From CAUZIR01 sp034421295 (GTDB lineage Bacteria; Chloroflexota; Dehalococcoidia; Lucifugimonadales; UBA2962): a DNA stretch of 64,000 nucleotides. The notes under the pieces were generated by a model, which was not told where the DNA came from, did no database searches, and saw nothing but the letters and a program-made list of their open reading frames with translations. Every line of letters starts with the position of its first letter. Within the stretch, counting starts at the first letter, position 1. Positions 51,085 to 59,079 of this stretch are shown piece by piece. Location: positions 124,001 to 188,000 of the forward strand of contig DAOUKM010000004.1 of the NCBI GenBank assembly GCA_034421295.1, read 5' to 3'. A program made the translations under genes and the position numbers.

Positions 51085-52041
51085 CTAGTCGGTCGCCTCG
51101 AACATGGCCCCCACCGACTCGTCGTTGTGAATCCTCTGGATTGCCTCTCCCAGAAGGGACGCCACCGACAGCACGGTAAGGCCATCCCACCTTTTACCGT
51201 CGTCGACCGGCACCGTGTCGGTGACGGCCATCTCGGAAAGTCCGATCCCGGAAAGGACCTCTGCCGCCCGGCCCGAGAGCAGCGGGTGCGTGACCGCACA
51301 GTACACCTCGGCGGCGCCATGCTCGCGCAGGGCGTTGACCGCGGCTACCACGGTCCCTCCGGTGCCGCACTCGTCATCGACGATCAGGGCGATCTTGCCC
51401 TTGACCGAGCCGATGAGCGTCGAGGCCTCTACACGGTCCTGGTTTCCGAGACGCTGCTTTTCGATTATCGCGATGGGGGCGTCCAGGAGGTTGGCCGTGC
51501 TCCGGGCGCGCTTGGCATCTCCGACGTCCGTTGCGGCGACCACCAGATCGTCGCCGGCCAGGTGGCCGAAGTGGCGCGCCAGGATCGGTATGGCGGTGAG
51601 CTCGTCCACCGGGACGCTGAAGAACCCCTGTATCTGCCCGGCGTGAAGGTCCACGGTCAGCACGCGGTCGGCTCCGGCCACCGATATGAAGTCGGCCACC
51701 AGCCGCGCCGTGATGGCCACCCTGGGCTGGTCCTTCTTGTCTGTCCTGCCGTAGGCGTAGTGGGGTATGACCGCCGTTATCCGCCCGGCCGAGGCCCGCT
51801 TCGCCGCGTCGACCATGATCAGAAGTTCCATGAGGTTGTCGTTGACGGGTGTTGCGAGCGGCTGAACGACGAAAACGTCCTTCCCGCGGATGTTCTCGAG
51901 GATGCGGACGAAGGTGTTGTCGTTGGAGAACTTGAACGCCTCGCTACGGCCGAGATCCACCTCCAAGTAGGAGCAGATGTCGCCGGCCAGGGCCCGGTGG
52001 GCGTTACCTGTGAGTATCTTCAGATCGTCAAAGGGCGGCAC
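51085..52041 (-). CDS. prs: Ribose-phosphate pyrophosphokinase
   Basis: Makes PRPP from ribose 5-phosphate and ATP, feeding purine, pyrimidine, histidine and NAD synthesis. 318 residues, typical. Visible are LKILTGNAHRALAGDI at the N-terminus, RSEAFKFSNDNTFVRI, the flexible loop, and the PRPP-binding motif VDDECGTGGTVVAAV. Minus strand, divergent from cysH with 280 bp between the starts. Confidence 0.96.
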   Translation of the reverse strand: MPPFDDLKILTGNAHRALAGDICSYLEVDLGRSEAFKFSNDNTFVRILENIRGKDVFVVQPLATPVNDNLMELLIMVDAAKRASAGRITAVIPHYAYGRTDKKDQPRVAITARLVADFISVAGADRVLTVDLHAGQIQGFFSVPVDELTAIPILARHFGHLAGDDLVVAATDVGDAKRARSTANLLDAPIAIIEKQRLGNQDRVEASTLIGSVKGKIALIVDDECGTGGTVVAAVNALREHGAAEVYCAVTHPLLSGRAAEVLSGIGLSEMAVTDTVPVDDGKRWDGLTVLSVASLLGEAIQRIHNDESVGAMFEATD

Positions 52042-52215
52042 TAGGACTCCTCGGCACAGGCGCTCTCAATTTAAGGTGACAGGCGCTTGAGCGGCACCGA
52101 TTCTAGCATGTAGAACCGCCGACGGCGGGCCGGCTCAGCGGAGCCGGGACCAACCCGGCAAAATGGCTCCAATTAACTCGACTCCGGAGCGGGCCATCAG
52201 CCACCGATGGCTTGC
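52042..52215. other. Divergent prs / cysH intergenic region
   Basis: About 175 bp. It contains GGAGCC (about 52140) complementary to GGCTCC 25 bases later, with an inner CCGGG / CCCGG hairpin, and a GCCATC...GATGGC hairpin just before the cysH promoter. These could be operator or RNA elements. No gene seen. Confidence 0.4.
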
Positions 52216-52245
52216 TTGACCGGTATATAGGGCTGGGGCTACACT
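52216..52245 (+). promoter_or_regulatory. Probable sigma70-type promoter of cysH-sat/cysC
   Basis: TTGACC (52216-52221), 18 bp spacer, TACACT (52240-52245). Predicted start near 52252, giving a leader of about 70 nt before the cysH ATG. Confidence 0.55.
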
Positions 52246-52271
52246 AATCCGGCTGTGCCTACGCGAGGTCG

Positions 52272-52307
52272 GGCCCCTCGGACGTCACGCCGAGGGGCCT
52301 TTGCTTT
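52272..52307 (+). terminator. Terminator-like hairpin in the cysH leader
   Basis: A perfect 10-bp stem (GGCCCCTCGG, 52272-52281, with CCGAGGGGCC, 52290-52299) and 8-base loop, followed by TTTGCTTT. It lies downstream of the predicted promoter and only 15 bp before the cysH start codon, so it is placed to act as an attenuator. Confidence 0.6.
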
Positions 52308-52321
52308 GCCGGGCGAGGCAT

Positions 52322-53134
52322 ATGACACATCCAGAGTCCCGCTTGAGCGACCCAGCGACCAAGATTACCCGACCCCGACTGCAGCCGTCCGAGGTGGACC
52401 GGCTGGCCAGGCGTTTCGAGGACCGTAGCGCCGAGGAGCTGCTCGGCTGGGCGACCGAGCACTTCGGGGACGCGCTGGCCCTGTCCACCAGCTTTCAGAT
52501 GACCGGCATGGTGCTGCTGGACATGCTCAGCCGCATCTCGCCGACGACACGCATCATCACACTGGATACGGGGCGCCTGCCCAAGGAGACCTACGATCTG
52601 ATCGACCGGACCCAGCAGAAATACGGGAGCCGAATCGACGTCCACCATCCGGATCCGGTAGAGCTCGGTGAGATCGTGGGGCGCCACGGCATGAACATGT
52701 TCTACCGCAGCTACTCGCTGCGCCTGCGCTGCTGCGAGATCCGCAAGGTACGCCCGCTGGAGCGGGCGCTTAAGGGCCTGGATGCCTGGATCACTGGCCT
52801 CGTCCGGTCCCAGGGCGGAACCCGGGCCAAGACCCCCAAGCTGGAGATCGACCGGGCACGCGACGGGCTTATCAAGATCAACCCGCTCGCCGACTGGGAC
52901 GATGACCGGGTCTGGGCCTACATCCACGAAAACGAGGTCCCCTACAACTCCCTGTACGACTGGGGCTACACGAGCATCGGCTGCGACCCGTGCACCCGGG
53001 CGATCGAGCCCGGCGAGGATCCCCGGGCAGGACGCTGGTGGTGGGAGAACGGGACGGTGCCCAAGGAGTGCGGCATCCACCTCAGTTCACCCATGGGGAA
53101 CGGGCCGGCGCCTGGCTCAAACGGGCGGCAGTGA
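52322..53134 (+). CDS. cysH: Adenylyl-sulfate (APS) reductase, assimilatory, Fe-S type
   Basis: Reduces activated sulfate to sulfite. 270 residues. The nucleotide site includes LALSTSFQMTGMVLLD and ITLDTGRLPKETYDL. Cys137-Cys138 plus Cys221-x2-Cys224 are the four ligands of the 4Fe-4S cluster, and Cys250 in KECGIHL is the catalytic Cys. The paired CC/C-x2-C marks the APS-using class rather than the PAPS-only E. coli type. Its TGA overlaps the GTG of the downstream sat-cysC gene. Preceded by a hairpin leader. Confidence 0.92.
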   Translation: MTHPESRLSDPATKITRPRLQPSEVDRLARRFEDRSAEELLGWATEHFGDALALSTSFQMTGMVLLDMLSRISPTTRIITLDTGRLPKETYDLIDRTQQKYGSRIDVHHPDPVELGEIVGRHGMNMFYRSYSLRLRCCEIRKVRPLERALKGLDAWITGLVRSQGGTRAKTPKLEIDRARDGLIKINPLADWDDDRVWAYIHENEVPYNSLYDWGYTSIGCDPCTRAIEPGEDPRAGRWWWENGTVPKECGIHLSSPMGNGPAPGSNGRQ

Positions 53135-54852
53135 GCGCCAACCCTAACGGCTCAAGGCTCATATCCCCCTACGGGGGCGAGCTGGTCGACCTCACGGTCG
53201 GCGCGGACGAGGCGGCCGAGCTGAGGTCGCACGCGGCCACCCTGCCCTCGGTCCAGCTCTCGCCCCGCGCGATGTGCGACCTCGAGCTGCTGGCCACCGG
53301 CGCATTCTCACCCCTGGACCGCTTCATGGGGCGGGATGACCACCGCAGCGTGGTCGAGGACATGCGGCTCGCCGACGGGCGTCTGTTCCCCATACCCGTC
53401 CCGCTGCCGGCCGAGCCGACCGCCGGGGTGGCGCTGGACAAAGAGATCGCCCTGCGCAGCCCGAACAACGACCTTCTCGCCACCATGACGGTCGAGGACA
53501 TTTACGAGTGGTCCGCAGACGAGGTCTCCCGCAAGGTCTTCGGTACCACGGACGCCAAGCACCCCATGGTTACCGAGATGGCCGGCTGGGCACCGCTCAA
53601 CCTGTCGGGACCGATCAAGGTCATCCAGCTTCCCGTGCACCATGACTTCGCAGACCTGAGGCTGGACCCGGCCCGGACCAGGGCCAGGCTCGAGACTTTC
53701 GGGCGGGAGAACGTGGTGGCGTTCCAGACCCGAAATCCCCTGCACAGGGTTCACGAGGAACTCACCAAGCGCGCCGCCGAGGCGGTGGACGGGGTGCTGA
53801 TGATCCACCCCGTGGTCGGGCTGACCAAGCCCGGCGACGTCGATCACTACACCAGGGTGCGCACCTACAGGGCGCTGACCGAAGAGTACTACGACTCCGA
53901 CCGCGTCCTGCTTTCGCTCCTTCAGCTTGCGATGCGCCTGGGCGGACCCAGGGAGGCCCTGTGGCACGCGATCATCCGGCGCAACTTCGGCGCCAATCAC
54001 CTGATAGTCGGGCGGGACCATGCGGGCCCCGGAGTCGACTCGGCGGGCGAGCCGTTCTATGGGCCGTACGACGCGCAGGAGGCGGTCGCCGAGCATCAGG
54101 ACGAGCTGGGCGTGTCGATGGTCCCGTTCCAGATGGTGGCCTACCTGCCCGACGAGGACAGGTACGAGGAGATCAACAAGATCGGCAAGGACGCCAAAAC
54201 GGCCTCCATCTCCGGCACGCAGGTAAGGGATGAGTATCTGGCGAAGGGAAGGGATCTGCCGGGATGGTTCACCCGCCCGGAGGTCGCCGAGATCCTGTCC
54301 GAGACCTATCCGCCCATGCACAGGCAGGGTGTCTGCGTCTGGTTCACGGGACTTTCCGGGGCGGGCAAGACGGCCACCGCCGACATTCTCACCAATCTGG
54401 TCATGGAACACGGCCGGCAGGTCACGGTTCTCGATGGCGATGTCGTTCGCACCCACCTGTCCAAGGGACTGGGCTTTTCCAAGCAGGACCGCGACACGAA
54501 CATCCGGCGCATCGGGTTCGTCGCCGGCGAGATAGTAAGGCACGGCGGCATCGCGATCTGCGCGGCGGTAAGCCCGTACATCGCCACGCGCAACGAGGCG
54601 AGGGCCATGTGCGGCTCCGACCGCTTCGTGGAGGTCTTCGTTGACACCCCGCTGGAGGTCGCCGAGTCACGCGACGTCAAGGGCATGTACGCGAAGGCAC
54701 GCAGGGGTGAGATCAAGGGCTTTACGGGGATAGACGATCCCTACGAGGCGCCGCCGGATCCGGAGATCACCCTGGACACGGTCGAATACTCCGCAGAGGA
54801 CAACGCCCGGCGCATCGTCTCCCATCTAAGGGAACGGGGCTTTCTGCTGTAA
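53131..54852 (+). CDS. Bifunctional ATP sulfurylase / APS kinase
   Basis: Fused Sat and CysC, 573 residues. The ATP sulfurylase part (1-395) has QTRNPLHRVHEE (199-210) and GRDHAGPG, the conserved ATP-binding blocks. The APS kinase part (about 396-573) has Walker A GLSGAGKT near 407-414, LDGDVVRTHLSKGLGFSKQDRDTNIRRI and FVDTPLEVAESRDVKGMY. It converts sulfate to APS and then to PAPS. GTG start at 53131, overlapping the cysH stop (GTGA), implies coupled translation. Longer starts upstream would lie inside cysH. Confidence 0.95.
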   Translation: MSANPNGSRLISPYGGELVDLTVGADEAAELRSHAATLPSVQLSPRAMCDLELLATGAFSPLDRFMGRDDHRSVVEDMRLADGRLFPIPVPLPAEPTAGVALDKEIALRSPNNDLLATMTVEDIYEWSADEVSRKVFGTTDAKHPMVTEMAGWAPLNLSGPIKVIQLPVHHDFADLRLDPARTRARLETFGRENVVAFQTRNPLHRVHEELTKRAAEAVDGVLMIHPVVGLTKPGDVDHYTRVRTYRALTEEYYDSDRVLLSLLQLAMRLGGPREALWHAIIRRNFGANHLIVGRDHAGPGVDSAGEPFYGPYDAQEAVAEHQDELGVSMVPFQMVAYLPDEDRYEEINKIGKDAKTASISGTQVRDEYLAKGRDLPGWFTRPEVAEILSETYPPMHRQGVCVWFTGLSGAGKTATADILTNLVMEHGRQVTVLDGDVVRTHLSKGLGFSKQDRDTNIRRIGFVAGEIVRHGGIAICAAVSPYIATRNEARAMCGSDRFVEVFVDTPLEVAESRDVKGMYAKARRGEIKGFTGIDDPYEAPPDPEITLDTVEYSAEDNARRIVSHLRERGFLL

Positions 54853-54861
54853 GACCGCGGT

Positions 54862-54881
54862 GGGGCCGTGGGCACGGCTCC
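54862..54881 (+). terminator. Hairpin between convergent sat-cysC and livF
   Basis: An 8-bp stem with a GGGC loop (arms GGGGCCGT / ACGGCTCC), 10 bp after the sat-cysC stop. It could serve both converging transcripts. No T-run follows. Confidence 0.4.
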
Positions 54882-54903
54882 CTTCCGGGCGGTTCGACCG
54901 GCC

Positions 54904-55698
54904 CTACTGGGCCGCGCGACCGGATTCGACGGTACCCAAGAACACCCGGGCAAGTATGTCCGAATCGCGTACCGAGTCGGGCGTGCCATCGTGCACCACC
55001 CTCCCCCGGTTGAGAATGTAGGCCCGGTCGACGATGTCCAGCACGCCCTTGATGTTGTGCTCGACGATCATCAGGGTGGTGCCCAGCCTTTCGCTGATCT
55101 CGGCGACCTTGGCAAAGACCTCCTTTACCACGATCGGAGCCAGGCCCAGGGTGGGCTCGTCCAGCAGGAGCGCCTCGGGGTCTGCCATCAGGCCGCGCCC
55201 CAGGGCCAGCATCTGCTGCTGTCCGCCCGACATCTGGCTGGCCATGTCCCGGCGCTTTTGATGCAGCACGGGAAAAAGCTCCATTACCGCATCGCGCCGG
55301 CGCTCCTTCTCGTCCTCGTCGGAGAGGTGGAGGCAGCCCATCTCCAGGTTCTCCTCGATCGTCAGGTGCGTGAACACACGCCTTCCCTGAGGCACGAAGG
55401 ATATCCCCTCCCGGACTATCTCGTGGGTCGCCGCTACCAGCGGGTCCTCCCGCCAGTAGACGTGCCCCCCGACCACCGGAGCCAACCTCATCACCGCCTT
55501 GAGCACGGTGGATTTTCCCGCGCCGTTGGGCCCCATGACCGCCACGACCTCTCCCTTGCGGACCTTCATGGACACCTCGTCAAGGGCGACCACCGCCCCG
55601 TAGTGGACCGAGACGTCGACCAGCTCTAGGAGCGGTGCCTCCCGCTCGGTCCCGTTGTCCACTGGTTCCCTCATGGGTCGATCTTCATCCGCCGGCAT
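54904..55698 (-). CDS. livF: Branched-chain amino-acid-type ABC transporter ATPase LivF
   Basis: One of two ATPases of a Liv-type importer. 264 residues. Walker A GPNGAGKST, signature MSGGQQQMLALGRGL, Walker B EALLLDEPTLGLAPI, and the H-loop in TLMIVEHNI. The lack of the long insert seen in LivG and the MSGGQQQ signature mark LivF. It is the last gene of the liv operon, 22 bp after livG. An N-terminal stretch of 20 residues (MPADEDRPMREP...) precedes the domain, so a later start is possible. Confidence 0.93.
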   Translation of the reverse strand: MPADEDRPMREPVDNGTEREAPLLELVDVSVHYGAVVALDEVSMKVRKGEVVAVMGPNGAGKSTVLKAVMRLAPVVGGHVYWREDPLVAATHEIVREGISFVPQGRRVFTHLTIEENLEMGCLHLSDEDEKERRRDAVMELFPVLHQKRRDMASQMSGGQQQMLALGRGLMADPEALLLDEPTLGLAPIVVKEVFAKVAEISERLGTTLMIVEHNIKGVLDIVDRAYILNRGRVVHDGTPDSVRDSDILARVFLGTVESGRAAQ

Positions 55699-55720
55699 CT
55701 TCCTACGTCTCGGTCCCGCA

Positions 55721-56482
55721 TCAGACCCCGAGATAGGCGTCTATGACCTCCTCGCGGCTCAGAACCTCCTCAACCTCTCCCTCGGCAAGTAGCTTACCGC
55801 TGTCAAGGACCATGATGCGGTCGGAGAGCTCGCGGACTATATCCATGTTGTGGGAGATGAAGATCAGTGTGTGCCCACGCTCGCGCATGCCCTTCATGAT
55901 GACCTTGACCCGCTCGACCATCTGTGGAAACAGGCCGGCGTAGGGCTCGTCCATCAGGTAGATGTCAACGTCCAGGGCGATGGCGCGGCCTATCTCAAGG
56001 AGCTTTCGCTGACCGTATGACAGATTCATCGCAAGGGCGCTTCGCTTGTCCCACATCCCGACATCCCTCAGGATCTCTTCGGCCAGCTCCTTGTGGCCAG
56101 GGCGGGCGCGCTCAAATAGTGAGGGAAACAGGCGCCTTTCGGTGAGCACGACCATCAGGTTGTCCCACACGCTGATCTGATCGAAGAGCCTGACCTCCTG
56201 GAAGGTGCGGGTCAGGCCGTGACCGGGCGTCTCGTGCGCCCGAACGATCCTGAGGCCGACCCCGTCGATGATCACCATGCCTCCGTCCAGGGGCAGCGTC
56301 CCGCTGAGCAGATTGACGAGGGTCGACTTGCCCGAGCCGTTGGGGCCTACGACGCTGGTTATGCCACCCTGGCGCACGGCCATGGTGAGCTCGTCCACCG
56401 CCCTTACGGCGCCGAAGTGCTTTGATATGCCGCGCGTCTCAAGGGCGAAGTCGTCGCCCGCTCCGTCTAGCTCAGCGTTCAC
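55721..56482 (-). CDS. livG: Branched-chain amino-acid-type ABC transporter ATPase LivG
   Basis: Second ATPase of the importer, 253 residues. Walker A is GPNGSGKST; the family insert is visible in VGLRIVRAHETPGHGLTRTFQEVRLFDQISVWDN. The signature is NLSYGQRKLLEIGRAIA, with YG replacing the common SGGQ. Walker B is YLMDEPYAGL. Its ATG overlaps the livM stop by 4 bp, so translation is coupled. Confidence 0.93.
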   Translation of the reverse strand: MNAELDGAGDDFALETRGISKHFGAVRAVDELTMAVRQGGITSVVGPNGSGKSTLVNLLSGTLPLDGGMVIIDGVGLRIVRAHETPGHGLTRTFQEVRLFDQISVWDNLMVVLTERRLFPSLFERARPGHKELAEEILRDVGMWDKRSALAMNLSYGQRKLLEIGRAIALDVDIYLMDEPYAGLFPQMVERVKVIMKGMRERGHTLIFISHNMDIVRELSDRIMVLDSGKLLAEGEVEEVLSREEVIDAYLGV

Positions 56483-57534
56483 AGCTTGAACCTCCCCACC
56501 AGGCCCTGGGGCCTGAACAGCATCAGCAGCACCAGCAGGATACCGAGCACCACCTGGCGGGCCTGCCCGATGAACTCTACTGGCATGAAGGGAAGAAAGC
56601 GCATCCCCTCCTCTAGCAGCACGAAGGCCATCGCGCCGAGCAGGGAGCCCCAGATGGAGGCAAGCCCCCCCAGTATCACTATCGAGACCAGCAGGATCGA
56701 CTCGAGCAGGATGAAGGAGTTGGGATCTATAAAGCTCGTCCAGCTGCTGAACAGCCCCCCGGCAAGACCGGCCATCATCGCAGAGATCACCCAGACGGCA
56801 AGCTTAAAGTGCGTCACCCTGTAGCCGAAGACCTCTATTGCCTGCTCGTCCTCGCGGATGGCCGTCAGCACCCTGCCGAACGAAGAGGTCACTATCAGCC
56901 AGGATATGAGCACGACGAGCGCGAGGAAGACCAGGACCATCAGCAGGAACTCGAGCTCCCCGTCGAGCACCCACCCTCCGAAGGACGGCCTTGCGATCTC
57001 GTGGATGCCGAACGCGCCCCTGGTGAGCTCCCGCCAGTTAAGGAAGACGTTAAATGCGATGATCGCAAAGCCGAAAGAGACCAGGACGTAGATGTCGTCC
57101 CTGAACCTGTTGAACACCACCCCCACCACAATGGCCACGATGCCGGCGAGCACCACGCTCACCGGTAGGGCCGCAAAGAACGGCAGCCCGAACGTTGGGA
57201 TGGCCTCGGTCCGAAGCTGCTCATATGCCGGGTCCGACGTGAGTATGGCCATCGCGTAGGCGCCAACGCCGAAAAAGCCCACGTGGCCTACCGACAAAAG
57301 GCCCGTGAACCCGACCACGAGATTGAGGCTGACCGACAGGATCGCCCAGATGGCGAACACCGTGCCTATCGTTATAGCGAACCCGACGCCCTGCCACAGC
57401 ATGAAGGCGACCGCCCAGCCAATGACGATCAGGTTGGCCCAGAGCTCGACGTTGCCCCTTGCGGCCCGCAGGGCGTCCCCGGGATCTCGCAACGTCCCGC
57501 CCAGTGCCCTCAGTGCCAGCAGGTCCTTCAGCAA
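56479..57534 (-). CDS. livM: Branched-chain amino-acid-type ABC transporter permease LivM
   Basis: Membrane subunit, 351 residues with about nine hydrophobic segments. The LivM core includes GFTGLLSVGHVGFFGVGAYAMAIL and the ATPase-contact loop TAIREDEQAIEVFGYRVTHFKLAVWVISAMMAGLAGGL. It is 3 bp downstream of livH and overlaps livG. Confidence 0.93.
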   Translation of the reverse strand: MLKDLLALRALGGTLRDPGDALRAARGNVELWANLIVIGWAVAFMLWQGVGFAITIGTVFAIWAILSVSLNLVVGFTGLLSVGHVGFFGVGAYAMAILTSDPAYEQLRTEAIPTFGLPFFAALPVSVVLAGIVAIVVGVVFNRFRDDIYVLVSFGFAIIAFNVFLNWRELTRGAFGIHEIARPSFGGWVLDGELEFLLMVLVFLALVVLISWLIVTSSFGRVLTAIREDEQAIEVFGYRVTHFKLAVWVISAMMAGLAGGLFSSWTSFIDPNSFILLESILLVSIVILGGLASIWGSLLGAMAFVLLEEGMRFLPFMPVEFIGQARQVVLGILLVLLMLFRPQGLVGRFKL

Positions 57535-57537
57535 GTT

Positions 57538-58887
57538 CTACTTCCTTGGCAAAAGGCCCTGTGGCCAGAAGGAAAGGAAGATGATCAGGATCACGAACGA
57601 TATGGCGTCCTTCCACTCGCCCGCCAGGTCCCAGATGCCAAACTGCTCGATCAGTCCCAGTATGAATCCCCCAACGATCGCCCCGTACAGGTTCCCTATT
57701 CCCCCCACCACCGAGGCTATCCACCCCTTGAGCAGCAGCAGCAGCCCCATCCTGGGCTGAATCGCGGTGTCGTGGCCGCTGAGCACCCCGGCAGCGGCGG
57801 CGTAGACGGCTCCAATGAAGAACACCACGGCGATTACGTACGTGGTGTTTATCCCGACCACCTTGGAGACCTCCTCGTCGTCTCCGATGGCCCTTACGGC
57901 CTTGCCGAAGGAGGTCTTCTTAAGGAGCAAGAGCAGCAGCCCGAACCCGAGGACCGCAACGCCTATCGCAAAGACGTTAAACCCCTTGATGTTGGCGCCG
58001 CCCACGGTCCAGGGGGCGCTTCCAAACGCCTCGGGAAGCGGCCTTGGTGCGCTCTGGAACACGATCACCGTAAAGGCCGTGACCGCCAGCAGGACGCCCA
58101 GCGAGGCCACGAGCATGATCAGCGGAGACCTTGCGCGCTGGCGCATGTACACATACAGGCCCCTGTAGAGTGCCAGACCCACCGCGCCGGCCAGAAAGCA
58201 CGAGACGGCCCAGCTCAGGTAGAGATTGGATCCCGGGGCACCGAAAACGAGGAGGCCGCAGTACGCTCCCAGGACCGCCGATCCAAGGAGGGAGATTGCG
58301 GTCAGCGCCGTTCGCAGCGGACCCGTGCCGACTCGCCGGCCCGCCCTGCTCAGCACAAGGCCCGCGGTGGCGGTAACAAGAAGGCCGATCGCGGGGCTCA
58401 TGATGACGTTGAGATGCTCGGGATAAGACAGGACGAATCCCGTGTATACCCCTGAGCCGGCGACCACCGCACCGGCAGCTACGGCCAGGACGGGAGGGCG
58501 CAGGCGCGAGCGCAGCCGAGGGTAGGCGACCATGTACAGAGCCCACGCCACGACCCCAGCCACCACGAGCGCGAACACGATGTTGACGTAGGGATTGTTG
58601 ACATCGAAGCGGCCCGGGAGCGCGGCCTGCGACCGCATGTAAAACACCCCGTAGGCCCCAAGGGCCGCGGCCGCCCCGTAGTAAAGGTCGAAGAACCAAA
58701 CGGTGCTGTACACGAGCGTAAAGCCCATCGCAAGCAGGGCGTATACGGCGCCGACGGCAAGACCGTTGAAGGTGAACTGGAGGGCCTGCTCACCCGACTG
58801 GCTTACCTTCCAGCCGACGTAAGCCACGACCGCCAAGGTCAGTACGGTCGCTAGGATCCTGCCGTGACTCTCACGGAACCTGATCAA
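57538..58887 (-). CDS. livH: Branched-chain amino-acid-type ABC transporter permease LivH with internal insertion
   Basis: Membrane subunit of 449 residues, about 150 longer than usual LivH. The N-terminal part (FNGLAVGAVYALLAMGFTLVYSTVWFFDLYYGAAAALGAY) and the C-terminal part (GKAVRAIGDDEEVSKVVGINTTYVIAVVFFIGAVYAAAAGVL, then LKGWIASVVGGIGNLYGAIVGGF) are standard. Between them, about residues 125-240, lies extra hydrophobic sequence with three to four possible membrane helices (PVLAVAAGAVVAGSGVY, LGSAVLGAYCGLLVF and others). First permease gene after livK, 192 bp away. Confidence 0.9.
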   Translation of the reverse strand: MIRFRESHGRILATVLTLAVVAYVGWKVSQSGEQALQFTFNGLAVGAVYALLAMGFTLVYSTVWFFDLYYGAAAALGAYGVFYMRSQAALPGRFDVNNPYVNIVFALVVAGVVAWALYMVAYPRLRSRLRPPVLAVAAGAVVAGSGVYTGFVLSYPEHLNVIMSPAIGLLVTATAGLVLSRAGRRVGTGPLRTALTAISLLGSAVLGAYCGLLVFGAPGSNLYLSWAVSCFLAGAVGLALYRGLYVYMRQRARSPLIMLVASLGVLLAVTAFTVIVFQSAPRPLPEAFGSAPWTVGGANIKGFNVFAIGVAVLGFGLLLLLLKKTSFGKAVRAIGDDEEVSKVVGINTTYVIAVVFFIGAVYAAAAGVLSGHDTAIQPRMGLLLLLKGWIASVVGGIGNLYGAIVGGFILGLIEQFGIWDLAGEWKDAISFVILIIFLSFWPQGLLPRK

Positions 58888-59079
58888 ACCGCCTCCCTGT
58901 GTAACCCACCGGCAGCCAATGGACTGGTTGTCGGCCCAAGAGACCGCGGCCCGCCCCGGGCTGCCCTTGCAGGCACCCGACGCCCGGCGATGGCACGTGG
59001 CCCGATGCCTGGGGGACCGCTACGAGACAGTGATCGAAGCGGCCCCCCAGGTCCGGGCCAATACTACTATGCAGACCAC

